This document shows, one piece after another, positions 1-10,546 of a DNA stretch of 64,000 nt. The DNA is from Cladophialophora immunda (taxonomy: Eukaryota; Ascomycota; Eurotiomycetes; Chaetothyriales; Herpotrichiellaceae), in contig NW_015622547.1 in NCBI RefSeq assembly GCF_000835495.1, forward strand, positions 2,728,001 to 2,792,000, given 5' to 3'. A program made the translations under genes and the position numbers. Every line of letters begins with the position of its first letter. Within the stretch, counting starts at the first letter, position 1. The notes below the pieces were generated by a model. That model ran no database searches and had not been told where the DNA came from. It was given only the letters and a program-made list of their open reading frames with translations.

Positions 1-540
1 TCGCCCAATATCCATCCAAACCTTCCACCTCGACACCGGACTCTCCCCTTCTGTCCCCTCCGTTGTCGGGCAGCAAGCACAAAAGGGACGGCCCAAGATT
101 CAGAGCTGGACCTGCCGAGGGCGGGAGACAGGGTTGCTGCCTGAGACCGAGTCCGAGGCATAAATTTGACCGTAGCCCTTTGTCCCGCCTTATCTCAGAC
201 GGCCAGACCTGGGATTTTAGTATCTATCTATACGTGTTGCCGGGGGGGGGGGGGGGGGACCAGGATGGTGAGAGTAACGAGGTATCTACATCCAATGCGT
301 ACAGGTGTATTCGGCAAGGCCGTGCAAGCCTTCAGGTAGAGCTGTGTGGAACAGAATCCAAGGTCTTTTCCGAGGATGCCAAAGAGATCAATCCCCGTAA
401 GAGCATGGACTGTTTCATCTTGAGCGTATGGTGAATCTTAGATGTGGTTCGATTTTGATTTTGATTCTTTTTGGACCCGTGAGAATCTGGTGACTCGGGC
501 GCTCTCCCCATCCCCTGTACTACAATCCCTCATAGACATT
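1..540. other. Intergenic, no supported gene
   Basis: This is the 3' flank of the xylulokinase gene. The open frames here are short and begin with non-ATG codons. The one notable element is an uninterrupted run of 17 G at 242-258. I see no RNA gene. Confidence 0.6.
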
Positions 541-2259
541 TCACTTCTGCTCATGCTCTCGCAACAACCTGTTCTCCATCTCTTCAAAGCCTTTTAACGC
601 GCTACCATACCTCTCCCACACCTGCGCGTTGTACCCACCCGCAATCTTCTCGACAAACTCGTCCTCTCGCCACCTCTGCCCGATCAACTCCTCAAACGTC
701 TCGCCCTGTTTTCGTTCGACCGCCCATACCGCCTTGTACGCGGCGCCCAAAGCACACGCGTTCTCGCCGACGTCCAGCTTGAACACACCTTCGGAACCGC
801 CTAGCACCTCGCCTGCCACGCGGGCGATTGCCTTGTTGCGTGAGCCGCCGCCCACTAAATAAATCCGGCGTGGTTGCGGGGGCATATCCTTTGCAGGACT
901 TGAGACGAGTTCGCGAGAACGGAGCCGGAGGGAGAGGAATTGACTTTCCACAATGACCCTCGCGTCTTGCTCAGGGGGCTGTGGAACAGATTTCTCGGGG
1001 TTGAGCTCATCACTCTGCGGCTTGTATGAGAAATGCCACTCTCCGTCCGGAAGGTTAGGGATGATTTCAGGGCGAGGGAAATATAGACCTAAGTGCATGG
1101 GGTCCTTCTCGTCGGACTGTGCAAGGGGCGGCGTCTCAAGCAAGTGCTTGTCGAACTCTGCCCAGGAATTCTTCTCCTTAACCCCTAGCTTGCCATTGAT
1201 CGCGTCGCGAACCTTCTCTCTAGCCAGCCCGCCATTTTTATAGCACAACATGAACATATATAGTCCGGGTGTAGTCGGATGATTGAAGAAATGCGTGCTC
1301 GGATCTGGTTTATACTCGGTAGTGGACATCAAGAAGGTGGTGCTTGTGCCCAAGCTGACCATGGCATCGTTGCTGCGGAGCGGTAATGCAAGGATTGTGG
1401 AAGGGTTATCCCCAGTCGAGGCGATAATGGTGCATTCATTCGAAAAGCCATGGCGTTTGATAAAGTAGGGCGAGACGGTGCCTAGATGGATACCACCGTC
1501 TTGAGGCACGTCGCCCAGTTTTTTCTTCAGCGCGTCCACACCAGATGGTCCTGCAGCGAGCTCCAGCAGTTTCTCGTTCCAGTTGCCGGCTTTGATATCC
1601 CACAGATTCATGCCGCAGACATCCGAGATGTCGAACGGGGCATATTTTCCGAGGAAGATAGTAGCGATCCAAGATGACACAAGAGTGATCCGGTATGTCT
1701 TGATGTATTTATCTGGGTATTTACGTTGAAATCGTAGGATTTGCGGGCCAGTGAAGCGATGGTGTGCTTTGCTGCCAGTTACATGTGCTAGTTGCGATTC
1801 ATTGCCCAGAATAGCGTCAAACTCGTCACATTCCTTCTGGGTGCTTGCGTCCTGCCAGTTGGGACTGAACGGATGTGCGAACGCACCGTCGAGCTGCGAC
1901 TCTAGTGTTCTCGAAGGATCGAGTTGAGAAAGTAGTTGTTCCGCATCAGCATTCCAGAAGACACTTCCATGCTGCATGCCCGAGCCGCTAATCCCCTTGA
2001 TCCGACTAAAATCGAGGCCGTCGTCCTTCAGACGACCCAAAAGAGTGTCGATGGCTTGTAGCCACATTGCCACTGGCGCAAAAACTTCATGTTCGGCTTC
2101 ATTCACAAGAACGCCCTTATTCACGTTGAAGCCCTTGGAATCGGCGTCAAAGTCGAACTTGGCTTCGTGGATCTTTTTGAGGCTAGAGTCGACCACCAAC
2201 CCTTTTAATTGTTGGGTGGATAGATCGAAGCCGAGATATAGGGGCCCGGAGGAGGTCAT
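541..2259 (-). CDS. xkiA: D-xylulokinase (FGGY family)
   Basis: Phosphorylates D-xylulose with ATP to D-xylulose 5-phosphate, the last step of the fungal D-xylose/L-arabinose catabolic pathway before the pentose phosphate pathway; cytosolic. A single exon of 572 aa, the usual length for fungal xylulokinases. The first nucleotide-binding loop is near the N-terminus ([16 protein letters not shown]), followed by [12 protein letters not shown] and the substrate-region motif [21 protein letters not shown] is in the middle, and the C-terminal ATPase-fold motif is [19 protein letters not shown]. The frame stays open upstream to 2313, but only from a GTG. The ATG at 2257-2259, just before the conserved LGFDLSTQ, is the natural start. 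It shares an orientation with the CDF transporter upstream, with 289 bp between them; nothing in that gap shows how it is controlled. Confidence 0.93.
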   Translation of the reverse strand: MTSSGPLYLGFDLSTQQLKGLVVDSSLKKIHEAKFDFDADSKGFNVNKGVLVNEAEHEVFAPVAMWLQAIDTLLGRLKDDGLDFSRIKGISGSGMQHGSVFWNADAEQLLSQLDPSRTLESQLDGAFAHPFSPNWQDASTQKECDEFDAILGNESQLAHVTGSKAHHRFTGPQILRFQRKYPDKYIKTYRITLVSSWIATIFLGKYAPFDISDVCGMNLWDIKAGNWNEKLLELAAGPSGVDALKKKLGDVPQDGGIHLGTVSPYFIKRHGFSNECTIIASTGDNPSTILALPLRSNDAMVSLGTSTTFLMSTTEYKPDPSTHFFNHPTTPGLYMFMLCYKNGGLAREKVRDAINGKLGVKEKNSWAEFDKHLLETPPLAQSDEKDPMHLGLYFPRPEIIPNLPDGEWHFSYKPQSDELNPEKSVPQPPEQDARVIVESQFLSLRLRSRELVSSPAKDMPPQPRRIYLVGGGSRNKAIARVAGEVLGGSEGVFKLDVGENACALGAAYKAVWAVERKQGETFEELIGQRWREDEFVEKIAGGYNAQVWERYGSALKGFEEMENRLLREHEQK

Positions 2260-2460
2260 GGTCTGGATTCTGATCAGACAGTTGCCTCGGATATTGTACA
2301 GATGACAAGACACACAGTGTTTCGTCTACCGCCGGTCAAGCATAACAATTACTCACGCCTTCAGGAACAAAGGAGATTCCCGAATGATGGAAGCAGAGGT
2401 GGAGTAAATGCACGTCGGTGATGAGGGGAGCAACATTTCTGATGGGCCTCTTGGCGCCAT

Positions 2461-2477
2461 GATATCAGCCTGATATC
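2461..2477. repeat. 7-bp inverted repeat with 3-nt spacer
   Basis: GATATCA and TGATATC flank GCC, making a short perfect hairpin or dyad. It lies about 200 bp upstream of the xylulokinase ATG and 70 bp beyond the stop of the CDF transporter gene. It could be a protein-binding dyad or chance; no function is known to me. Confidence 0.35.
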
Positions 2478-2548
2478 ACCCGGCGTAAAATTCCGCAGCC
2501 CATTGAATTCGGGAGGCATTGTGGGCCAGACGAGGCTCCCATAATGGC

Positions 2549-4132
2549 TCAGGAATCTTTCTTTCTGTGGCTCGAGGCTGTTGCATGGCCATTTGCGTGT
2601 TTGTGAGGATGGTCATGTCCTGGCCCTTCTTCACGATGGTGGTGTTCATGCTCGTCGCGCTCATCTTCCGGCTCTGGACTGCTTCTTGGACTCACGTCCG
2701 TGGCAATGAAATCGCCGGCGAGGGTTGCATTCGGATCGTCCAGTTGCACAAATTTGACGCGAACTCGTCTAACCCCGCGGACTTTCGAACCACACCTTTC
2801 CCGCACCGCGTCTTCGATGTTCTCCATCTGCTCAAGTGTGAAGTCCTTGGGTACCCCGAGTTCAATGTCTATGAGATAGTTCTGACCAGATTTGACGCCT
2901 TGGACGTCTCTGATCTCCGTCTCGTTCCCGAACTCAACAGGCTCAATGCCCTTGGCGGCATCACCTTTTAGAGCTCGAGACGCGGCTCTGCGGACTAGGG
3001 TCTTGATCTCGTCGTCCACCGTGACGTCTGCGAGCTCGAGGAGAGCGGTTTTTGTGTTGTTCCAGCCTGCTCTTATTACCATGGCGGAAATAATCAGTCC
3101 ACCCACAGGGTCAAGCCACGAGGCGTCCGAAAATACATGTGCTCCCCCTATAGTAGCAAGGGCTACAATGCTGGTCAAGGAATCGATGCGGTGGTGGACG
3201 GCATTGGAGGCTAAAACGGACGACTTTCGTTCTCGGGCAATCTTCATAGCTGTAGGGCTAGGTTAGCAGATGTGGATAGAAGGTCGACATTCACCCGGAG
3301 ACTTACTGGCTCGATATAACCATTCCTTCACCACAATGGAGCCTGCCGCAAGCCAAGCAGCGTTGAGGTCTGGTAACGCAGGTCCATGGCTATGGCTATG
3401 TCCCAGGAATGAGAACAGCCCACCGCCCCCATGTTCAGCATGCTCATGCGCATGAACCACAGCTGCAGGGTCGAGCATGAACTGGGTATAGAGAGCATCC
3501 AACCCATTCAAACCAATGCCAACGCCCCCAAAGAGCAACAGGCCGCTCACTCCCAAAGCACCCAAGCTCTCAATCTTGCCATATCCACTCGGAAATCGAT
3601 TCGTTGCCGGTTTCAAGGACCAGGAGATAGTGGCGAGGGTCATAAAGTCGGAGACCAGGTCGGTGAGAGCGTGGAAGCCGTCGGCAATAAGTGCTTGTGA
3701 GTGGAAGACTACACCCCCTATCCCTTTCCCAATGGCCATGCCCAAGTTGACGAACAGCCCAATCCTCGTGATCCTGACGCCAGCATCATTCTTGTTCTGA
3801 GAGGTCAGGTAGGAGGTGTCGTGTGCGTGGCCGTGGCCATGGTGGGAGTGTCCTGCATGGCTTCTCGACTGTTGCTGGGTGCTCGAGCGCGTCATTGACG
3901 TTCGTGAGGCAAAAGGATCGACGTTCGGGAGGCGATTGAGGGCAGGGAAGGACGTTCTCGAGAGACGCCGGGTGGCATGCAATCTATGGCTATTATTAAA
4001 GGACAAGTAGCTTGAGGCTCTGCATCCTCGACCCCGAAACAGTCTTTGACTGGACTTGGGAGTGCGGAGGCAGGCTCGTTGACAAGAGGACATGTGTCGC
4101 GTTTCAGCGCGGAACAAGTGCGTCAGCGGCAT
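2549..4132 (-). CDS. Mitochondrial cation diffusion facilitator (MMT1/MMT2-like)
   Basis: CDF-family metal/H+ antiporter, most like the yeast mitochondrial iron transporters MMT1/2. Two exons: 3307-4132 and 2549-3249. The 57-nt intron (3250-3306, donor GTAAGT, acceptor CAG) joins WLYRA to TMKIARE, as in other CDF proteins. The product is 508 aa. The first 80 or so residues are rich in Arg and Ser and poor in acids, as in a mitochondrial presequence. CDF metal-site motifs are visible: ADGFHALTDLVSD in TM2 and SNAVHHRIDSLTS in TM5. The loop after TM4 and the C-terminus are His-rich (HEHAEHGGGG; EHEHHHREEGPGHDHPHKH), probably a metal buffer. The start is the ATG at 4130-4132; further upstream only a TTG keeps the frame. 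The inner-membrane location and the iron substrate are inferred from the family. Confidence 0.88.
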
Positions 4133-4819
4133 TTGGGGGAGAAGCTGCGGGCGTTGCTGGTGACGCGCAGCTCGCAAGCGCAGGGGGAAGTGGAATTGTG
4201 TCGATTGACTCTCCTGGGCTCTTCAACCCATGCTGCTGTGACGGCGAGACTGGCGTACGAAGCCTGCAAACGCAAAATATAATTTCGACAACGCTGTGTA
4301 ATTATAACTGAGGGACACGCAATTGGACGCGTCGCGGAGGCCCACCGCAGACAGAAGCATTTCACAATGATATTCTCCGTCAGGAATCATCGAAGTTTTC
4401 TATTGCCTGCGCCCCGGAACTCGACGGGCATCCCTCCCGCTACTGCCCGAGATGGCTCCTTTCATCGTAGCGAGATGGGACCTATCTGCCCCTTGTGTGC
4501 ATTCTACCTAGGTCCCAAGTATTGTCCCCATGTCTCAACGACCACCACGAGCTGCGTTCCGTCGTCTGCTGTTCATACGTTCGGCTCAATCAACGCCACA
4601 CCTTGTACGGATCCCATCAAAAAGGCCATAGCCAGGGGCGCAGCCTCCCGCACACCCCGCAAGGCTGTGTCTCCTGAAATTTGGGATTCTCCGTGTCAAA
4701 CAAGATTTTGAAGTAGACACCTTTTATGCGACTTTTTGGAAAATGCTAGTGTTCTGATACAACAATCGTGAAAGTGAAGGCCAATGCTTCGAAGCCCTTA
4801 CGGCCGCCCAGATATCTTC
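4133..4819. other. Intergenic between CDF transporter and VAS1
   Basis: This holds the promoter of the CDF transporter (minus strand) and the 3' flank of valyl-tRNA synthetase. Open frames of up to about 115 codons on the plus strand show no recognisable protein. No RNA gene seen. Confidence 0.5.
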
Positions 4820-7800
4820 TCAGCCCTCCAGCTTCAACCTCTCCAAGTCCTTGATCGCCTCCTCCAATCTCTTCACCTCGCTCTCGGCGTCCTGCAGCTT
4901 CTCTTCCTCCTTCCTCTTTGTGTCCTTGCTTGCCTTCTCCCACCCAGCTCCACTCATAATCTTCTTGCTCTTCTCCGCGCGGGCTTGGGCATCCTCAATG
5001 CTCTTCTGGCGCTTCTTTAACTCCTCCGCCACATCGATCCGTCCGGCAATCTTCAGATACACAGCGGCGTCCGCGTTAATGCTCTGCAAAGCACACCCAG
5101 CTGGCGGAAGGGAGTTCGTAGCCGGCGGCAGGACTTCGATCTTGCCCGCGTATTTGCCGCCCAGAGACTTGATGGACGTCTGTTCCTCCGAAACGGTTTT
5201 GAAAGCCGAGTCCGAGTAAGTTTGAATGATAAGATCTCCAGGTTCCTTAAAAGCGTACTGAGAAAGCAAGCTTCGAATTCCCGACGCAATGTCCATGATA
5301 AACTCGTATTTCTGAGCTTCTTGGGGAGCGTCAAGTTTCTCGTTGAACTCGGGGTATTTCGCGATCATGATGCTTTCAGTGGTATCGCCCTTCCGACGTG
5401 GGAGCTTCTGCCACAAATGCTCGGTCAAGAAAGGCATGAGAGGATGCATCAGCAGCAAGCCGCCCTCAAGTGCTGTGTACAAGGTCTGCTGGGCTGACTT
5501 TCTCTCATCTTCAGGAGCCTCTGGTGTGAGGATGTATTTCGAGTTCTCGATGAATGTGTCACACAGCTGGGTGAACCAGTATTGGTACAGCGTGCCCGCA
5601 GCCACGGAGAATTCCCGCCCTTCGATGGCATTATTGACCTCCTGCGCGGCAGTGTTGAGTCTGTGGAGGATCCATTTCTCTGCCAGTGACTTTGGTTTGT
5701 TGTCCGTTGGGCTCGCATCGGGGACGAAGTCTCCACCAAGTCTTCCCAGCGCGAAATTAGTCGCTTGGTAGATCTTGTTGCAGAACCGTCTCTTTGCTTC
5801 AATCTCCCGGATGTCAAAGGCCACGTCGCCTCCGCCAGTGGTGTAATTTACCAGCGTAAACCGCAAGGCGTCGGCACCACACTCCTCGATGCCTTTAGGG
5901 AAAGCCGTCTTCTGGTATGCTTTGGCACGCTCGATCTCAGCTGTGTCAAGGTTGCCCGCGTACAGCGTCTTGTGAAGATCTTCCAACGTAATTCCCCTGA
6001 TGATGTCCAGCGGGTCAATCACGTTGCCCAGTGACTTGGACATCTTCCGGCCCTCTGCATCTCGAATCAGTGAATGACAGTATACCTCTGTGAAGGGTAC
6101 GTCGCCGGTCAATTTCAGACCAAACATGACCATCCTGGCCACCCAGAAGAATAGAATATCCCATCCGGTCTCCAGCATGCTGGTTGGATATAATTCCCGC
6201 ATATCTGAAGTCTCTTTCGGCCACCCAAGTGTCGTAAATGGCCACAGCCCGGAGGAGAACCAAGTATCGAGCACATCCTCATCCCATCTCAGCGTGAATT
6301 TCTTTCCAGGGAATTTCTTTTCTGCCTTGGCCCGGGCCTCGTCCTCGTCCATGGCCCCCACCCAGTAATTGCTGTCGGCTTCGTCACTTGTCTTGTCTTC
6401 AAGCTCAACAAAGTAGGCTGGTGCTCGATGACCCCACCAAAGTTGTCGAGAAATGCACCAATCCTGGATATTCTGCATCCAGAAATGGAAGCGTCGGGAT
6501 TCCGATTCAGGTTTGATGAGGATCCGGCCGTCCAGGACCGCTTCGTCCGCGGCCTTAGCCATATCAGCCATCCTCATCCACCACTGTGGTTTCAGGACTG
6601 GTTCAATCACATCTTTGCTCCTCTGGCACATCGGAATGGTCATTGCGTTGTCTTCCTGCTTCGTGTACAAGCCGAGCGCTTTCAAGTCGTTGATGACAGC
6701 ATAACGGGCATCAAACCTTTTTTGGCCCGCATAGGGCCCTGCATTCGCATTTAACGTGCCGTCATCATTGAGAATATTGATGAATTCCAGGTTGTGCTTC
6801 TTGCCCTTGGTGAAATCGTTGGGGTCGTGCGCAGGGGTGATCTTCACCGCACCAGTACCAAAGTCCATCTCCACTTCCTCATCCGCAATGATTATGATCT
6901 TGCGATCGGGAATGAAGGGGTGAATGGCCAGCTTGCCCACGAGATGCTTGTATCTCTTGTCATCAGGATGCACGGCAATAGCTGTATCGCCAAGCATGGT
7001 TTCCGGACGGGTTGTAGCGATCTCGATGAACTCATAGCCCCTGAAGCGGTCTGGTGAGGTCGAAGTTTTGTGCGAGTCATCTCCCTTGCTGATGGGATAT
7101 TTGAAGTAGGTGAGAACACCGAATTCGATCATCTTGTCATAGCCAGGCACTTTCAACTTCGTCCGCCCTTTAAGCTCCTTGTTGTCCACTTCGAGATTCG
7201 ACAGAGAGGTACAAAGAGCAGAGCACCAATTCACCAACCTGTCCGCCCTGTAAATGATACCCTCTTCGAAGAGGTCGACAAAGGTTTTCCGCACGGCAAA
7301 GGAGCGCTCATCGTCCATGGTAAATGCTTCCCGCGTCCAATCCATGGACCCTCCCAGACGTTTGAGCTGGTTAGTGATGTTGGCGTGGTATTTCTGCTTC
7401 CAGCTCCAAATCTTCTCCAGTAAAACCTCTCTGCCCAGATCGTGCCGGGTCTTGCCCTCGGTCTTGTAAACCATCTTTTCCACCACGCTTTGAGTAGCTA
7501 TACCGGCGTGATCACAGCCAGGAATCCAGGCCGTAGTCTTTCCCTTCATTCTTGCATGTCGGATCATCGTGTCTTGTAATGCGTTCGTAAGGGCGTGGCC
7601 CATGTGCAGTGATCCCGTCACATTGGGAGGAGGTATCGGAATGACGAACTTGCCCTCTGGTTTGATCTTGCCCTCCTTCGTAAACTGTGGCTTGAAGTAG
7701 CCCCTGCTTTCCCACCACTCATAGCGGCCAGATTCGATCTTCTGCGGCTCGTAGGCATCAACGGCGGCGGCCTTCTTGACCTTTTCCTTCTTTGCGGTCT

Positions 7801-7906
7801 TCGGAGCATCAGCGGCGGGAGCGGGCGCAGTTTGTTTCTTCTGCTTTTCTTGGAACTTGGCGAGCTTCTCGGCCTTCTTACGTTCTCTCTCAACTGCGGA
7901 AGGCAT
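4820..7906 (-). CDS. VAS1: Valyl-tRNA synthetase
   Basis: Charges tRNA-Val; class Ia synthetase, 1,028 aa from the ATG at 7904-7906. The N-terminal basic, Lys/Glu-rich extension (RERKKAEKLAKFQEKQKKQ) is typical of eukaryotic ValRS. The HIGH signature appears as PPPNVTGSLHMGHAL and the KMSKS signature as EGRKMSKSLGNVIDP. The C-terminal roughly 70 residues form the charged coiled-coil tRNA arm (KKRQKSIEDAQARAEKSKK). Single exon. In yeast one VAS1 gene makes cytosolic and mitochondrial enzymes from two starts. Here the first in-frame ATG clearly gives the cytosolic form, and no convincing presequence lies in the same frame upstream. A mitochondrial form would need an upstream exon or a separate gene. 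Confidence 0.95.
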   Translation of the reverse strand: MPSAVERERKKAEKLAKFQEKQKKQTAPAPAADAPKTAKKEKVKKAAAVDAYEPQKIESGRYEWWESRGYFKPQFTKEGKIKPEGKFVIPIPPPNVTGSLHMGHALTNALQDTMIRHARMKGKTTAWIPGCDHAGIATQSVVEKMVYKTEGKTRHDLGREVLLEKIWSWKQKYHANITNQLKRLGGSMDWTREAFTMDDERSFAVRKTFVDLFEEGIIYRADRLVNWCSALCTSLSNLEVDNKELKGRTKLKVPGYDKMIEFGVLTYFKYPISKGDDSHKTSTSPDRFRGYEFIEIATTRPETMLGDTAIAVHPDDKRYKHLVGKLAIHPFIPDRKIIIIADEEVEMDFGTGAVKITPAHDPNDFTKGKKHNLEFINILNDDGTLNANAGPYAGQKRFDARYAVINDLKALGLYTKQEDNAMTIPMCQRSKDVIEPVLKPQWWMRMADMAKAADEAVLDGRILIKPESESRRFHFWMQNIQDWCISRQLWWGHRAPAYFVELEDKTSDEADSNYWVGAMDEDEARAKAEKKFPGKKFTLRWDEDVLDTWFSSGLWPFTTLGWPKETSDMRELYPTSMLETGWDILFFWVARMVMFGLKLTGDVPFTEVYCHSLIRDAEGRKMSKSLGNVIDPLDIIRGITLEDLHKTLYAGNLDTAEIERAKAYQKTAFPKGIEECGADALRFTLVNYTTGGGDVAFDIREIEAKRRFCNKIYQATNFALGRLGGDFVPDASPTDNKPKSLAEKWILHRLNTAAQEVNNAIEGREFSVAAGTLYQYWFTQLCDTFIENSKYILTPEAPEDERKSAQQTLYTALEGGLLLMHPLMPFLTEHLWQKLPRRKGDTTESIMIAKYPEFNEKLDAPQEAQKYEFIMDIASGIRSLLSQYAFKEPGDLIIQTYSDSAFKTVSEEQTSIKSLGGKYAGKIEVLPPATNSLPPAGCALQSINADAAVYLKIAGRIDVAEELKKRQKSIEDAQARAEKSKKIMSGAGWEKASKDTKRKEEEKLQDAESEVKRLEEAIKDLERLKLEG

Positions 7907-8150
7907 GATGGTCAGACTTAACATTCTTTGGACGCAGTGGATATGAGCTCAATGACGTTATGGGTGCAACGAGTGGATTGTTATTGAGGGACATGAGTGA
8001 TATGACTACGAGATCTTGCCCGCCCTTTATAGATGCTTTCCCAGTCATACACCATGGAACGTCTGGCAGTCCGGTACTTGGCTTCGGGTGAGTCATCTCT
8101 TGTCGTGTAGTCCGGATCATGCAAATACAAATGAGAGGGTGAAGAGTATA

Positions 8151-8457
8151 TCAATGCGGGCCTTCGAGGTTATCTTGCATACTTTCTTTTGCAGTCTTCT
8201 CCTTGCCTGCTTCGCCCATCACGGTTTGACCTTTCTCGTTGTTTTGCAGGTCCTTCCCGGGGACATTTTGACCCATGGCGTCTTGTGCAGCCGAGCCTTT
8301 CGCCGCAGAGGTTATCTCGGAGGATACTGGAGGCGGTGGACCAGAAGGAGAACCAGTCGGCTCGCCAGCTTGTAAGCATGTCAGTATATTTTGCGCTTCT
8401 AGCTGAATACATGGCATTCAACATACTTATATTATGTGATGCGGCATTGAGCGCCAT
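8151..8457 (-). CDS. Small hydrophilic protein, two exons, function unknown
   Basis: A short gene found by splicing: exon 1 is 8427-8457 (starts MALNAASHNI), the intron is 8369-8426 (58 nt, donor GTATGT, branch TACTGAC, acceptor AAG) and exon 2 is 8151-8368. The joined product is 82 aa and very hydrophilic (Gly, Ser, Pro, Lys, Glu, Gln). It reads on as TGEPTGSPSGPPPPVSSEI and ends KESMQDNLEGPH. This composition recalls small LEA-like or stress-induced fungal proteins, but I do not recognise the family. An in-frame ATG 15 codons upstream (8502) could extend exon 1. The perfect branch site and donor and the in-phase junction are the support. It lies between VAS1 and the O-methyltransferase, on the same strand. 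Confidence 0.6.
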
Positions 8458-9011
8458 GTTGAAACGAGAAAGCCGTCTCCAAGCAGGAGGGCGCCGAAGC
8501 AAAGATCTGATAAGTATTTTGCTCGACTGCCTTGCGGCGTGACTGCACTGTGTTCTTGCTCTTTAGGTCAATTCTAGGCGACTCAGACAACAAGGAAAAA
8601 GGAATAGACAGAGGCTAGTCAAACCAGGCTCTCATATATGACTGGACGACAATCTGGAGTCTATGGGGGATTTATGAGTCGCAACTTGAACTTTTGCGCT
8701 AGATTTATTGCTGCTACGGCCGAGCACAAGAACAGTGGCGCAAGACGGACCTCGAAGAGCTTCACGTGACTCGTTCTTGGCAGCGAGATCGTATGTCGCT
8801 ACATTCGACAGCATAGACCAGCTTCCCATTTTTGTTAAATGCATGTACAGCAATCAGTCCCTATTCAAGCTCGCTACGAGAATAGATATCGTTGTCGAGA
8901 ACGGAAACATCCGAGTACGATGGCGAAGATAGAGATTCCAGTTCTTCTCACTGAACTCTCCTTTATCCACAGGACATCGCCGAACGGCGATGTCTCAATG
9001 CATAAGGGGGT
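8458..9011. other. Intergenic, no supported gene
   Basis: Promoter region of the small hydrophilic-protein gene and 3' flank of the O-methyltransferase. I see only short unsupported frames. Confidence 0.5.
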
Positions 9012-10546
9012 TCATTCGAGCTCTGACTCAATAACAGCAAATGGTCCCTTTTCTTTAGCAGGCCATATCTTGACAACCCTGAGGCCTACACTCGCCAGCA
9101 GCGCCGTCCACTGCTTTTCGCTCCGTTGCATTGAGCTGAAGGTAGTCCGGCTGATGTCCGCGAGCGACTCGAAGCCGCTGCACCCCACAGCCGGCAGGAC
9201 AGTCTCGCAGACGAGCAATTTTGACTGGCCCTTGACCATGCCGTGGATCTGATTCGTCAGGATCTCGCGGCATTTCGAATCCGGGAAGTCGTGCAGGACA
9301 CGACGCATGAAGTAGATCCGCGCTCCTATGCAAACGTTAGCTCCGGCATTTATAAGACATCGGACGGCATGTTAGAACAGGAGGTTCAAAGATATGAGCT
9401 GTACAAGTAAGGAAATCATCGTGAGGAGCCGGTACTGACCATGAATAGGCTGTGGAGTAAAAAAGTCGTACTGCATGACCTCGTACTTGGGATTTCTGGC
9501 ACGTGCCTCGTCGATAATAGCGCCGAGATCCTGCACAATGAAGCGCCCTTTGAGATGCGGATTCTCTTCCATGACCCTTTGGGTCACTTGACCATGGCCC
9601 CCGCCTACATCGACCATTACCACGCCATTCCCGTTTCCTTCAGACGCGAGAAGGGAGCTCGGGACAGGGCTCGCGAGTAATGTGGCGGCACCTTTCATGG
9701 CGGAGTTGAAACGAACGAGTCGAACGGGGTCGTTGCGTAGATACGCAAAGAAGTCAGTCCCTGTTGCATAATGCGAGAGTGTATTGTCAGGCTGGTCGGG
9801 GTTCTTGTAACCAAGCTCAGCCAGGTAAGCAGGCATCTTTCCAATACAGCCCCAGCTACTGTCAAATCTGGCAGATCACAGAGGTTGTCAGTGCCTGGCA
9901 GGCTTGATCTCATGGAGACCCAAGCAAAAGGATATGGGGGCAATATTTCGATGAAGGTAAAGGCAGAAACCCACATGTGCTTGTTCAAGTCGGCGGTGGC
10001 TGGCATAGTTAGAGCTCGCGAAACAGGCGTCGCCGCATACGCTTCCTCCCCAAGCTCCAACACAATGTGAAAGCCCGTTAGGACCCGCATGATGCGCACT
10101 AACACCATGTCAGCAGACAACTTCCCGAAATCCTGCTGTTAGCAGGATATGAGCTTTACCTATCAATGTTACGTCCGCTCCGGTCTTCTGCGCAAGCTCG
10201 GATGCAGTCGTATATTGTCCAAGAAGGTTGAAAAGGTCCAGCTCCAACGCAGTCCGTACGACCGCATTCAGCCATGGCTAGGAGGCGTCAATAAACAAGC
10301 ATACGTCTAGGCACAAGACGTCAATATCTTCCTTACCATGAAGGCGATAAGGGTCGCTTCTTGCGAAGGATTGACTGTCTCGCTTGCAATTCGAGTGGCG
10401 GTGGACCATATCTGCTGGCGTACTTTGTTGACACTGGATGCCTGGGATCGCTCTTCTGGCGTGAGCGAAGAAAGGGCATCGATGGATGCATTGAGGGAGT
10501 CGCGCAAGGCAAGAAGGATCGAAAGATTGTCTGATGGAGCCGACAT
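9012..10546 (-). CDS. SAM-dependent O-methyltransferase (COMT-like, Methyltransf_2)
   Basis: Transfers methyl from S-adenosylmethionine to a hydroxyl of an aromatic or polyketide substrate. Five exons: 10337-10546, 10160-10277, 9975-10098, 9440-9867, 9012-9325; introns of 59, 61, 107 and 114 nt, all GT-AG. The joined frame gives 397 aa, normal for fungal COMT-like enzymes. The N-terminal half is the helical dimerisation domain with a winged-helix fold (WLNAVVRTALELDLFNLLGQ). SAM motif I is VVMVDVGGGHGQVTQ. The catalytic-base region is ARIYFMRRVLHDFPDSKC, with the conserved His in LHDFPD. The start is the ATG at 10544-10546 (MSAPSDN). No polyketide or terpene synthase is next to it here, so the substrate is unknown. 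Confidence 0.88.

Noticed and set aside
63..434. 123-codon frame at the left edge
   Set aside because: It starts with TTG, spans the G17 tract and has no recognisable content.
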